Origin: an uncultured Eggerthellaceae bacterium
GTDB taxonomy: Bacteria; Actinomycetota; Coriobacteriia; Coriobacteriales; Eggerthellaceae
Direction: 5' to 3'
Length of the DNA stretch: 36,526 nt
Assembly (NCBI GenBank): GCA_946618265.1
Contig: CAMOLA010000017.1
Coordinates: 1 to 36,526 of the forward strand
The translations under genes and the position numbers were made by a program. Of this stretch, positions 7,471-15,829 are shown piece by piece. Each line of letters opens with the position of its first letter. Positions within the stretch are counted from its first letter, which is position 1. The notes under the pieces are model-generated. The model saw nothing but the letters and a program-made list of their open reading frames with translations, was not told where the DNA came from and did no database searches.

Positions 7471-8724
7471 CTATTTCTTGGTCAAGTACGCGTAGATGAC
7501 CCGAACGGTGTCGGACAAGTTGCCTGTCAGGACCTGCGTCGTGTAGTCGTACGAGAGCACAGCCGACCACCCGTACGGCGCTCCGTCGATCTCGGCGTCG
7601 CCTTCGAACGAATAACGCTCCTTGACGACCGTGGTCTTGTCGGAGCCATAGGTCGAGTACTTGTCCTTGTTCTTGGGCAACACCGCCGAACCCTCGGGAA
7701 TTTCGAAGCCGAGCAGCTTGAACGTCTCTTCGACGACATGCTTCTCGTTGATGGCGTCGGCGAAGCTGAACGACCCGAATCCCAGAGCGGAAGCGGAAGC
7801 GGAATAGCCCACCTGGATAATCTTGTTGTCGCCGTCGAGGCCCAGATACACCTTGGGGGTGCTAGTCTTGGAATCGGCCGGCTCTTCGGTCAGCGCAATG
7901 GTCACTTCTTTCTTGATGGGATTGTCCTTGCCCTTGCTCTTCTGCTCGGACGTGACGATGGCGCCATGGCCGATCTGCTTGACGGCTTTCTTGGTGGTCA
8001 AACCGAACAGGCCGTTGAGCTTGGGAACCTCCGTCAACTGCGCCGTGCCGTCAGCGTCGGCCTGCGCCGATGCGGAGCCGATCTCCTCCTTGGGAGCGGC
8101 CGTCTGCTCCTGAGCTTGCTGCGCCGCCTGGTGCTGACTGTCTTCGAACGCGTGGAAGCCGAAGTACACGAGCACGCCGAGCGCCGCAATGAGCAGGACG
8201 ATGATGAACACGAGCGTCTTGCGCAGACGCTTTGACCTCTTCATGCGCGGCGACAGCTCAGGGATTGGCGCGGCGTGGCGGCCCCGGCCGCTGCGCTTGA
8301 CGGCAGGAGCGGGAACGGGCGTCACGTCAGATGCCTCGCCCTCGGCGGAAGCCGGCCAATCGGCCGATTCGGCGGAACCGAGCGCGCCTTCGGCATCCTG
8401 GACCTCCTGGCCCTCGTCAAAGACTTCCGCACCATCGGCGGCACCCTCGTCATCGACGATGCCGTCCTCGTCCCCGAAGTCGACGTGCTCGACGGTGGAA
8501 GCATCCCAATCGAAATCCTTCCACTTGCCCGCTACATCCCAGCTGTGGACGACGTCCTCCTCGCCGGACACGGCGCCGAACGCCTCGGTGAGCCCGATCG
8601 CCTCGTCACCCTCGTCGTACTCGACGGCCTGCGGGTCGCGTATGACCTCGAAAGCGTTCGTCAAGCCGATTGGATTATCTTTATCATTCCACTCGGTGGA
8701 ATCTTGCCTTCTGCGTTTGCTCAT
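7471..8724 (-). CDS. Single-pass membrane protein with acidic cytoplasmic N-terminus, unknown function
   Basis: The ATG at 8724 (MSKRRRQ, 417 residues) is preferred because GGAG lies 6 nt upstream; longer in-frame starts have no ribosome site. The N-terminal 150 residues are Asp/Glu-rich and carry a twice-used short motif, IGLTNAF and IGLTEAF. A basic stretch (RMKRSKRLRK) precedes one membrane segment (LVFIIVLLIAALGVLVYFGF), giving an N-in topology. The outer part of about 210 residues starts with a Gln/Ala linker and then has a globular region ending YAYLTKK. The stretch VPKLNGLFGLTTKKAVKQIG faintly recalls a PASTA repeat, too weakly to name. I do not recognise the family. Confidence 0.7.
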   Translation of the reverse strand: MSKRRRQDSTEWNDKDNPIGLTNAFEVIRDPQAVEYDEGDEAIGLTEAFGAVSGEEDVVHSWDVAGKWKDFDWDASTVEHVDFGDEDGIVDDEGAADGAEVFDEGQEVQDAEGALGSAESADWPASAEGEASDVTPVPAPAVKRSGRGRHAAPIPELSPRMKRSKRLRKTLVFIIVLLIAALGVLVYFGFHAFEDSQHQAAQQAQEQTAAPKEEIGSASAQADADGTAQLTEVPKLNGLFGLTTKKAVKQIGHGAIVTSEQKSKGKDNPIKKEVTIALTEEPADSKTSTPKVYLGLDGDNKIIQVGYSASASALGFGSFSFADAINEKHVVEETFKLLGFEIPEGSAVLPKNKDKYSTYGSDKTTVVKERYSFEGDAEIDGAPYGWSAVLSYDYTTQVLTGNLSDTVRVIYAYLTKK

Positions 8725-9128
8725 CATTTGCTCCGTTTCACTGCAGTGCGGCAAGCCTGGCAAGCGTCCCGAACGGCATGCTGGCACATCGCCGTCCCGG
8801 TCGATAGCTGCCGGCGCCTCCCCCTTCAGCGCCAAAGCCCCGCACCTTCGCGTTTGCGGATTCATATTATCGCATGAGAGGGAGTTCGATTGCGAGCAAA
8901 AGCAGAGTATACAGAACAATAGCGGCCATCTGGCGGTTTCCCCCATCAAGCTGGTAAATCATCTCGCCGTCCAAAGGCGGGGTGCAAGGAAAACGCTTGA
9001 ATGCAAAAAGGAGCCCCACTATGCCAAGGCCGCGCTTGCCCGGTCATCAACCCCAGTTCAAAGGCGTAATCTTGACACTGACCGAAAGGGAGTCTCCCTT
9101 TCGGTCAGTGCGTTTGCTCGTCGCGACC
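8725..9128. other. Intergenic region with one palindrome, no convincing gene
   Basis: About 400 bases. The part next to 8724 should hold the promoter of the membrane-protein gene; TAATAT on the minus strand near 8865-8870 is a candidate -10, but no good -35 accompanies it. The plus-strand ATG at 9031 with AAGGAG upstream opens a frame that runs through the palindrome at 9076 and then antisense to the next gene, so it was not called. Confidence 0.4.
9076..9110. repeat. Perfect 17-1-17 palindrome of the GACCGAAAGGGAG family
   Basis: CACTGACCGAAAGGGAG, one base, then its exact reverse complement. This is the most symmetrical copy of the family and sits 19 bases beyond the stop codon of the small membrane-protein gene (9129). 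Confidence 0.85.
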
Positions 9129-9497
9129 CTAGCGCAGGAACGCGAAATAGTACACGATGGCGATGACGAGTATCGCGACGACGGCGATGATCGTGATCTT
9201 CTGCGCAGCGGGCATCGGCTCGGGCTCGAGGTCTTCGAGCGTCGTCTCGTGATACCCGTCGTCGCGCGGACGCTTCTTGCCCCGGGGCGCAGCGGCGGAC
9301 GACGGCGTCGATTCTGACGGCTTTTTTACCGGAGCGGGTCGTTGGCGATCGTCTGCTCGTTCGGATTCGGGCTCTTGCGGTTCCCCGACGCGCTCGTCGT
9401 CTTTAGGAGAAACATCAGCTTCTGCACCGATCCCGGCGACGATTACTTCGTCGTCGTCTACCGCCGCCGTTACCGAGATGCGCTTGGACTCGCCCAT
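9129..9497 (-). CDS. Small tail-anchored-like membrane protein, unknown function
   Basis: 122 residues from the ATG at 9497 (MGESKRIS; GGAGAGG just upstream). The first 95 residues are hydrophilic and low in complexity, with many Glu, Pro and Lys. The last 26 form a single hydrophobic helix (ITIIAVVAILVIAIVYYFAF) followed by Leu-Arg at the end, so the protein should sit in the membrane by its C-terminus with the bulk in the cytoplasm. No domain recognised. A TACAAT at 9533-9538 on the minus strand may be the -10 of its promoter. Confidence 0.65.
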   Translation of the reverse strand: MGESKRISVTAAVDDDEVIVAGIGAEADVSPKDDERVGEPQEPESERADDRQRPAPVKKPSESTPSSAAAPRGKKRPRDDGYHETTLEDLEPEPMPAAQKITIIAVVAILVIAIVYYFAFLR

Positions 9498-9552
9498 AAA
9501 CCTCTCCAGTCCCCCATCCGTTATCACCGGCTATTGTACCAGTATAGAAAAC

Positions 9553-9579
9553 GGGCCGAGCAACCAGATTGCTCGGCCC
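9553..9579 (-). terminator. Terminator after the marR-type gene
   Basis: GGGCCGAGCAA pairs with TTGCTCGGCCC around a 5-nt loop. On the minus strand it is followed by GTTTTCT. It lies about 30 nt past the stop codon of the regulator gene. Confidence 0.8.
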
Positions 9580-9607
9580 CTCTTGGTTGGTTGACCCTAT
9601 TCTTCGA

Positions 9608-10273
9608 TTATTCGGCATCATCATGGCCATGGCCGCATTTGCCGTGGCCGTGGTGCTTGGGACGATGCTTCTCCAGCTCGCCTTCGAGCTTGTCCAGAAT
9701 GGCGGCCAGCTGGTCCTTCTCCTCGTCGCTCAACACGGCGAACAGGTCGGCGGCCATGAGCTTGCGCTGCTCAGCGAACGCTTCTGCGTGCGTGCGGCCG
9801 AGGTCGGTGAGGTACACTTCGATGACGCGGCCGTCCGTCTCGGACTTCTTGCGCTCCACCATCCCGTATTCCTCGAGCTTGCGCAGCATTTCGCCAAGGG
9901 TCTGCGGGCGAATGCCCAGCAGGAAGGCCAGGTCCTTCTGGCTGATGCCCTCCTGCATAGCGACCATGGCGATGACGCGCATCTGCCCCCGGCGACGATG
10001 CCCATGGTGATGACCACACCTGCCTTTGCCGTGATGCCCATGACCCTCGTGCTCGGGACCGTGACCATGACCTTTCTCACAACCGCCATCGGAATCGCGG
10101 CCATCATGACCTGCGCCATGTTCATCGAAATCACCATGACCGCGTCCATGGCAACAACCGTGACCATGACGTTTGCCGTGTCCATGATGGCACGGCCCTT
10201 CTCCATCGATGTGGCGCATGATCATTCCGGTGCGCACGAACTTCTGCAAGAGCTCTTCGTTTTCGATAGCCAT
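9608..10273 (-). CDS. MarR-family regulator with His/Cys-rich metal-binding-like insert
   Basis: 221 residues against a usual 140-160 for MarR proteins. A short first helix (1-22) is followed by an insert at about 28-92 containing dozens of His and Gly with scattered Cys (for example CHHGHGKRHGHGCCHGRGHG). Then come the winged helix (MRVIAMVAMQEGISQKDLAF, recognition region RPQTLGEMLRKLEEYGMVER, wing SETDGRVIEVYLT) and the dimerisation helix. The tail (203-217) is again His-rich (HHGHGKCGHGH). The insert suggests sensing or storing a metal such as nickel, zinc or copper. AAGGAGA lies 6 nt before the ATG. Operator-like repeats upstream point to autoregulation. The next locus is a likely nickel importer, but a terminator separates them. 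Confidence 0.85.
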   Translation of the reverse strand: MAIENEELLQKFVRTGMIMRHIDGEGPCHHGHGKRHGHGCCHGRGHGDFDEHGAGHDGRDSDGGCEKGHGHGPEHEGHGHHGKGRCGHHHGHRRRGQMRVIAMVAMQEGISQKDLAFLLGIRPQTLGEMLRKLEEYGMVERKKSETDGRVIEVYLTDLGRTHAEAFAEQRKLMAADLFAVLSDEEKDQLAAILDKLEGELEKHRPKHHGHGKCGHGHDDAE

Positions 10274-10295
10274 CGTGGCTCTCCTTTCATTCAGA

Positions 10296-10388
10296 TTAGT
10301 AAGTATCCTTACTTAATTCACGAGGCAATATTAGCAAGGTTCCTTATCAATATCAAGACAAATCCAATTATTTGTAAGGTTCCTTATC
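10296..10388 (-). promoter_or_regulatory. Three operator-like inverted repeats upstream of the marR-type gene
   Basis: TTAGTAAGTATCCTTACTTAA spans 10296-10316. TAGCAAGGTTCCTTATCA (10332-10349) and TGTAAGGTTCCTTATC (10373-10388) share the palindromic core AAGGTTCCTT. The second and third cores are 41 bp apart, close to four helical turns. The region is AT-rich, unlike its surroundings, and ends 23 bp before the start codon. Autorepression by the adjacent MarR protein is the natural reading. Confidence 0.65.
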
Positions 10389-10421
10389 TTTTACACATTA
10401 GTGATAATAACCTGTTACGCG

Positions 10422-10453
10422 AAAAAAAGAGTGGCAGGACGTTCCTGCCACTC
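10422..10453 (-). terminator. Strong terminator of the importer operon
   Basis: GAGTGGCAGGA (10429-10439) pairs with 10443-10453; on the minus strand a run of seven T follows. It lies about 115 nt beyond the stop codon of the ATPase gene. The 115 bases between hold no gene. Confidence 0.85.
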
Positions 10454-10568
10454 ATTCTATGCGCTACCAACCGAGTCTCTTACACAGCGAAATTGTAAGC
10501 GAATAACTTCTCATACGCTATGGATTTTTCACATGGTAAGAGTTTAAGCGTCGTCTGCACCCCTCCGC

Positions 10569-12275
10569 CTAGAACTCGACGATGCGATCGCAAATGCGGT
10601 TGGCGAGCTCGAGGTTGTGCGTGATTGCGATGACGCCCATGCCGTTCTCGCGCGCGCGGGCGACGATGGCGCGCCAGACCTGGGCCTGCGTTATCACGTC
10701 GAGCATCGTGGTTATCTCGTCGCATATCAAAATGCGCGTTTTGGGGTTGAGCGCACGCGCAATGCAGAAGCGTTGCAACTCGCCACCCGATAGCTCGTTG
10801 GGCCAGCGTTTCTTCCATGCTTCCTCTATGCCGAGCGCATCTTGCAGCTCCTGGGGAGGATCCCACGACTCGCACAGCGTCTTGCCCAGTTGCCAACGCG
10901 GGTTGATTGCGCGTTCCGGATGCTGGTACACGAGCTGGATCGGATGGTAGCCGCGCTTCGGCAAAGGCGCTCCGTCCCAGAGAATCGATCCCGATTGGGG
11001 CTTTTCACGACCCGAGAGGAGATAGGCCAAGGTGGACTTGCCCCGTCCGCTCGGACCGTACAACCCCACGATCTCGCCTTCGCGTATGCTGAAGTCAACA
11101 TTATCGAGCACGGGGGCGTCTTTCTTGTAGGCGAAGCTCACGTTCTTGGCTTCGAGCAGACGCGCAGTCGGGGAAGGAGCGACGCGCGCCTGCTCGCCGC
11201 CAACAACCTGCGGGGACTTCGCTTTGGCGGCTTCATCTAGCGAAGCCCTCTGCCCACCTGTCTCGCCGAGCGGATGGACGCAACGCACCTGTCCGCCCGC
11301 ATACGCCCGCAGCGGAGGATGGCTTGCTTCGCATTCCCGCGTCGCAAACGCGCAACGGGGCGCGTACAGGCATCCTACCGGAAGGTCGTCTGCGTACGGT
11401 TGCGTGCCCGCCACCGGCTTGAACTCGTTTTGCGGCAAGGCATCGACGAGCGCTTTGCTGTACGGATGGCGCAGGCGCGCTCCCCCATCGCGAAAATCAG
11501 CAGCATCGGCAATCTCGGACGTCTGACCAGCATAGAACACGACGATCTTGTCGGCCGTACTGTAGGCAAGGTCCAAATCGTGCGTGATGACGACGACCGC
11601 CTTTCCCGCATCGGCGAATTCACGGAACGTCTTCATGGCCTCCTTGGCCATGTCGAGCGTCATGCCGGGCGTCGGCTCGTCGGCGACGATCAGATCCGCA
11701 TCCTCCACGACGGCGGTCGACACGAGCACGCGGCGCGCCATGCCGCCGGAAAGCTCGAACGGGTACAGGGTCTCGACCCGCTCGTCGAGCCCGAAGCGTG
11801 CAAGCGCGCTACGGGCGCTCTCGGCCGACGCGCGAATGCCGCGTACCTGGTTGCCGGTTTTCATGAGCGGGTCGAGGTAGTCGACCGACTGGGGCACGAA
11901 TGCCATCTTGGTTCCGCGCAGCTTTTCCTGAAGCGCCGAATCGAGCTTTTCGCCGCGATACTTCAGGGAGCCCCTCACGCGAGCGTTTTCCGGCAAGATG
12001 CCGAATATGGCATGTGCGAGCAGACTCTTTCCCGAACCCGACGCGCCGACGACGGCGACGACCTCGCCGGCATGCGCTGACAGGCTGAGGTCGTGGATCA
12101 CCTCGAGTTCGCGCTGGCGCAACCCGGCGCCGTATTGCGTGAACGAAAGGAAGAGCCCCTCTACCTCCAGGATGGGATGCTGCCCGCCGCCTTCCCGCAG
12201 CAGATCGCCGGCATCCGCGAGGTCGCTGCGCGCGGCGCGGCCCGAGCTTTCGCGTTCGTGCGTGCTGTCTGCCAT
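10569..12275 (-). CDS. Fused double ATPase of a nickel/peptide ABC importer (NikD-NikE or DppD-DppF type)
   Basis: 568 residues with two complete nucleotide-binding domains. Half one has Walker A GASGSGKS, signature LSGGMARR, and Walker B LIVADEPTPGMTLD, whose D-loop region departs from the usual TTALD. It ends with the oligopeptide-type C-terminal extension containing four Cys (CLYAPRC...REC...VRC). Half two has Walker A GPSGRGKS, signature LSGGELQR and Walker B ILICDEITTMLD. These normally occur as two proteins, here fused. The start is the ATG at 12275, three bases after the stop of the preceding permease gene, and its AGGAG is inside that gene, so the two are translationally coupled. The promoter-side operators suggest nickel as cargo; peptides remain possible. 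Confidence 0.9.
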   Translation of the reverse strand: MADSTHERESSGRAARSDLADAGDLLREGGGQHPILEVEGLFLSFTQYGAGLRQRELEVIHDLSLSAHAGEVVAVVGASGSGKSLLAHAIFGILPENARVRGSLKYRGEKLDSALQEKLRGTKMAFVPQSVDYLDPLMKTGNQVRGIRASAESARSALARFGLDERVETLYPFELSGGMARRVLVSTAVVEDADLIVADEPTPGMTLDMAKEAMKTFREFADAGKAVVVITHDLDLAYSTADKIVVFYAGQTSEIADAADFRDGGARLRHPYSKALVDALPQNEFKPVAGTQPYADDLPVGCLYAPRCAFATRECEASHPPLRAYAGGQVRCVHPLGETGGQRASLDEAAKAKSPQVVGGEQARVAPSPTARLLEAKNVSFAYKKDAPVLDNVDFSIREGEIVGLYGPSGRGKSTLAYLLSGREKPQSGSILWDGAPLPKRGYHPIQLVYQHPERAINPRWQLGKTLCESWDPPQELQDALGIEEAWKKRWPNELSGGELQRFCIARALNPKTRILICDEITTMLDVITQAQVWRAIVARARENGMGVIAITHNLELANRICDRIVEF

Positions 12276-12278
12276 TGG

Positions 12279-13154
12279 CTACTCCTGTACGGTATGGGGG
12301 TCGGTGAGCTGCTTGATGTCGTCGCCGAGCGAGAATGCGAGCAGCACGATGGCCACCATGATCAAGCCGGGGAACAACGCGAGCCACCACGCTCCGGTCG
12401 CGAGGTACTTCATCGAGCTCGACAGGATAGCGCCGATTGCCGGGGAATCGAGCGGCAGGCCGAACCCGAGGAACGTAAGCGCGCTTTCGTGAAGTATGGC
12501 ATGGGGGAACAGCAGTATCGTCCCCACGATGAACTGCGGCAACACGTTGGGCACGACATGATGCCAGGCGATCCACAAGTCGCTTTTGCCCATGGCGCGC
12601 GATGCCGCCACGTATTCGGCCGTCCTGATGCGCAGCACTTCCGCGCGGATGACGCGGGTCAGGCTCGGCCAATGGGTGAGCGCGACGGCCAACACGACGC
12701 CGAAGGTCCCGCCACCCACGGAAAAGGAAATGAGCAGCAGCATGACCAAATGCGGAATGGACATCAGGAGGTCGGCGAGCCAGAGCACCGCCTTGTCCAC
12801 CGCCCCGCCGCATATGGCCGACACGCTGCCGAGCAGCAGCGCGACGAACCCCGAGACAGCGCTCGCGAACAGGCCGATCACGATCGAGAGTGCAAGCCCC
12901 CTGATGCTGAAGCAGAACATGTCGTGCCCGAGGAAATCGGTGCCGAACCAGTGCGCGGCACTCGGAGCGAGCTGCTTTTGGGAGAAATCGGAGGCGTAGA
13001 GCTCGGGCGGCATCGTGAGGCCGGCGACTAGCGCGGATGCGAGGATGGCGCCGAGCACGATGGACAGCGCGATGGTGCGGCGGCGCCGGTTCGACGTCCG
13101 CGCGAGGCGCTTTTTCCCGACGGGAAGCGGTCTGGATGCAGCCATATCAGCCAT
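12279..13154 (-). CDS. ABC importer permease (NikC/DppC type)
   Basis: 291 residues of the BPD_transp_1 superfamily: an N-terminal basic segment (KRLARTSNRRRR), a first membrane helix (TIALSIVLGAILASALVAG) and about five further helices. The EAA-loop region is EYVAASRAMGKSDLWIAWHH, the contact with the ATPase. The N-terminal extension with a single helix before the permease core is typical of the DppC/NikC/OppC group. The start overlaps the end of the upstream permease gene by 8 bases. Substrate is inferred from the operators, not from this protein. Confidence 0.9.
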   Translation of the reverse strand: MADMAASRPLPVGKKRLARTSNRRRRTIALSIVLGAILASALVAGLTMPPELYASDFSQKQLAPSAAHWFGTDFLGHDMFCFSIRGLALSIVIGLFASAVSGFVALLLGSVSAICGGAVDKAVLWLADLLMSIPHLVMLLLISFSVGGGTFGVVLAVALTHWPSLTRVIRAEVLRIRTAEYVAASRAMGKSDLWIAWHHVVPNVLPQFIVGTILLFPHAILHESALTFLGFGLPLDSPAIGAILSSSMKYLATGAWWLALFPGLIMVAIVLLAFSLGDDIKQLTDPHTVQE

Positions 13155-14139
13155 CGATCGCCTCGCTTCCCGCGCGGATACGGGGGTCGACCACGCCGTA
13201 GAGTATGTTGGCCGTCATGTTGCCGACGAACACGAACAGCGCGGCGATGAGCGCCACGCCCAGAAGCAAGGGGATGTCCCCGCGCAACGCGGCCGTGACC
13301 GCGGCATTGCCGATTCCAGGATACGAGAACACCTGCTCGGCCAGAACCGACCCGCCGAAGATCTCGGAAATCGAGCCGAACTGCAGCGTGATGGCGGGCA
13401 GCGCGATGTTGCGCAGCACGTGCCGGCGCGTGAACTGGGCCCGGCTCTCGCCGCGTGCGCGCGCGAACAGCGCGTAGTCGCTCAGACGCGCTTCGATGGT
13501 CTTCTCGCGCGTCTGCAGCGTGATCTGGGCGATGCCCGTCACGGAGAGCACGAGCGCTGGTAGGAACAGGTGGTGCAACCTCATGGCCAGCGTCACGTCC
13601 TCGGCGCGCATGCCCGCTGGCGCCGCCAACCCGGTCGGAAACCACCCGAGGAAAACCGAGAAGAACATGAGCGCCAGAAGCGCGAGCCAAAACGTCGGCG
13701 CCGCGGCGAGCACCAGGCAGAAACCCTTGATCAGGCGGTCGGCCCAGCTGTTCTGGTACAGCCCGCACACGATACCCAAGATGAACCCGAGCACGCCCGA
13801 GATGATCCAGGCGGTTCCCATAAGGGCGAGCGATGTGAGGAAACGCTCGCCGACCACTTCGAGGACGGGACGATGGTAGATGACCGAAACGCCCCAGTCC
13901 CCGGTGAGCACGCCCGATATCCAGTTGAGGTAGCGCTGATGCGGCGGCAGGTCGAAGCCCCATTTCGCGGCGATTTGATCGAGCTGCTCCTGCGGCAGGT
14001 GGTTTTCCGAGCCCGCATACGCCTCGACGGGATCGATGGGCGCCATGGTGGCGAGCGCAAACGTGATCACGCTGACTGCGAACAGCAGCGTGATCGCGCG
14101 AATGACGTTCTTGAGGATGAATCTCGTTTGGGCCGACAC
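13147..14139 (-). CDS. ABC importer permease (NikB/DppB type), GTG start
   Basis: 330 residues, beginning at GTG (14139), nine bases after the stop of the binding-protein gene; the ribosome site is weak, so coupling is likely. The N-terminal helix (VIRAITLLFAVSVITFALATMAPIDPVEAYAG) has the DppB/OppB family form, followed by a periplasmic-type loop and five helices. The ATPase-contact loop reads DYALFARARGESRAQFTRRHVLRNIALP. The C-terminal segment VVDPRIRAG is also family-typical. It partners the overlapping NikC-type permease. Confidence 0.9.
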   Translation of the reverse strand: MSAQTRFILKNVIRAITLLFAVSVITFALATMAPIDPVEAYAGSENHLPQEQLDQIAAKWGFDLPPHQRYLNWISGVLTGDWGVSVIYHRPVLEVVGERFLTSLALMGTAWIISGVLGFILGIVCGLYQNSWADRLIKGFCLVLAAAPTFWLALLALMFFSVFLGWFPTGLAAPAGMRAEDVTLAMRLHHLFLPALVLSVTGIAQITLQTREKTIEARLSDYALFARARGESRAQFTRRHVLRNIALPAITLQFGSISEIFGGSVLAEQVFSYPGIGNAAVTAALRGDIPLLLGVALIAALFVFVGNMTANILYGVVDPRIRAGSEAIDG

Positions 14140-14148
14140 GATGAGGAC

Positions 14149-15801
14149 TTAGCTTTCGAATTTCCACTCTTCGATGTTGCAGACGACCGGCCACCCGTGA
14201 CCATGGGGATGCACCAGCTGGGTGCCAAGGTCAAGGCCGTCCCTCACGAAGTAGGTATGATCGATGTTGACGAGCCAGATGTTGGGGAAATCGCCGTTTT
14301 CGGATTCGGGACCCGTCTTGCCATCCCACTGAACTTTCTTCCACTCCTCGATCGCAGCTTCGATCGAAGCGGCATGTTGCGCGTCTTCGATATGCGCGTC
14401 GACAGCGGGATTGGAGTACTGGGAGTGGTTGGTGGAAGCACCCGTCTGGTAGTAGCCCGTCAGGTCGCCTGCCGGATCGTAGTTGCCCGTACCCCAGCAC
14501 GTCGGGATGTTCTCGGACATTTCCTTGCACTTGTCCCAAGCTTCCGAGGTCGCGTTGATCTTGATGCCGAGCTTCTCGGCTTCCTGCGCGAAGGCCTGCG
14601 CGATGTTGTAGCGCTGCAGATCGTCGGTGCGCCCGGTGATGCTGAACTCGGCGCGCACGCCGTCCTTCTCGCGGATGCCATCGGAGCCCACGACCCATCC
14701 GGCGTCCTCGAGAATCTTGATGGCCTCGTCGACGCGTGCGTCCTTGAAGCTGCAATCGGGGTTGGTCCAGGGCACCTGCGTGATGAGGGCCGTCGTGGCG
14801 GTGCCGATACCGTTGAGGGCGCTATCGACGATCGCCTGACGGTCGATGCCGATCACGAGCGCCTTGCGGATGGCGATGTCGCTTGTCACGTTGTTGCCGA
14901 CGACCTTGCCGTCGACCTTGGACTCGGGCTTGGTCGGCAAGTTGAAGCCGCGCGTGTCGATGGTCGGGAACGTCTCCAGGTGCATGCCCGCAACGGTCGA
15001 GGTCGCGTATTCCGGGGAGACCATGACGACGTCGAGCATACCCGACTGCGCGTTGGCAAGCGCCGCTTCGCCGTCGAGAAACAGGACCGTGATCTGCTTG
15101 AACGGAGAGATGGTCCCGTAGTAGTGCTCATTGGGCTCGATGATGACCTGCTGGCCTTTGTCCCATTGGACGAGCTTGAAGGGACCTGAGCCGATGGGGT
15201 TGGTGCGATACTTCTGATCGTCGTAGAGCGCCTCGGGCACGATGCAGAGCTTGCCCGTGATCGACTCGAAGCTAGAGTAACGCTCGCTCAGCGTGAATTC
15301 AACGGTAGTGTCGTCGGGCGCCTTAGCGTCCGCGAGCTTCGTCAGATCGAGGCTCGACGATGCGCCGTCGCGCGCGGTCAGGTACGAGAACACGACATCC
15401 GAGGCCTTCAGCGGGCTGCCGTCCGAGAACACGACGTCGTCGCGCAGCTTGTAGGTATAGGTGAGGCCGTCATCGGATATCTTCCACTCCGTCGCGAGGT
15501 CGGGTTGGAGCTTCATGTCCTTGTCGTAGCGGAGCAGCCGCGAATGGAAGAACGCGTGGTCGCCGTAAGCGCCGTAGCCGGTCATCGGGTCGAAGCCGTC
15601 TTCGGGCTCTGCACCGACGTAGATGGTGAGCGTGTCCTTCGCGCCCGCAGAGGCGGCTGATGCTGCAGCGGATGCCGACGCGGATGCCGAGCTTGATGCC
15701 GATGACGAGCTGGCAGCAGGCGAACAGCCAACAAGCCCTGCCACGGTAAGCGCCCCCGCCATGCCGATGAAACTTCTACGAGATACCAGCCGATGTCCCA
15801 T
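14149..15801 (-). CDS. Tat-type lipoprotein, extracytoplasmic substrate-binding protein (SBP_bac_5; NikA/DppA-like)
   Basis: The ATG at 15801 (550 residues) is chosen because AGAGGGGG lies 8 nt upstream. The signal carries a twin-arginine motif SRRSFIG (7-13) and a lipobox LVGC (Cys26), so it is probably exported folded and lipid-anchored. A Ser/Ala linker precedes the SBP family 5 body (LRYDKDMKLQPDLATEWKIS; NPIGSGPFKLVQWDKGQ). The extreme C-terminus has the His cluster HPHGHGW, which could contribute metal ligands. First gene of the four-gene importer operon, with a strong promoter and two NikR-like inverted repeats directly upstream. A metal chelate is the favoured cargo; a peptide cannot be excluded. 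Confidence 0.88.
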   Translation of the reverse strand: MGHRLVSRRSFIGMAGALTVAGLVGCSPAASSSSASSSASASASAAASAASAGAKDTLTIYVGAEPEDGFDPMTGYGAYGDHAFFHSRLLRYDKDMKLQPDLATEWKISDDGLTYTYKLRDDVVFSDGSPLKASDVVFSYLTARDGASSSLDLTKLADAKAPDDTTVEFTLSERYSSFESITGKLCIVPEALYDDQKYRTNPIGSGPFKLVQWDKGQQVIIEPNEHYYGTISPFKQITVLFLDGEAALANAQSGMLDVVMVSPEYATSTVAGMHLETFPTIDTRGFNLPTKPESKVDGKVVGNNVTSDIAIRKALVIGIDRQAIVDSALNGIGTATTALITQVPWTNPDCSFKDARVDEAIKILEDAGWVVGSDGIREKDGVRAEFSITGRTDDLQRYNIAQAFAQEAEKLGIKINATSEAWDKCKEMSENIPTCWGTGNYDPAGDLTGYYQTGASTNHSQYSNPAVDAHIEDAQHAASIEAAIEEWKKVQWDGKTGPESENGDFPNIWLVNIDHTYFVRDGLDLGTQLVHPHGHGWPVVCNIEEWKFES

Positions 15802-15829
15802 TGCGAATCCCCCTCTACGTACCAAAGAA

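Noticed and set aside
9031..9317. Plus-strand frame with AAGGAG before an ATG at 9031
   Set aside because: It passes through a palindromic repeat and then lies antisense to the small membrane-protein gene.
13570..15189. 539-codon plus-strand frame opposite the importer genes
   Set aside because: Antisense shadow of the permease and binding-protein genes, with no domain or ribosome site.
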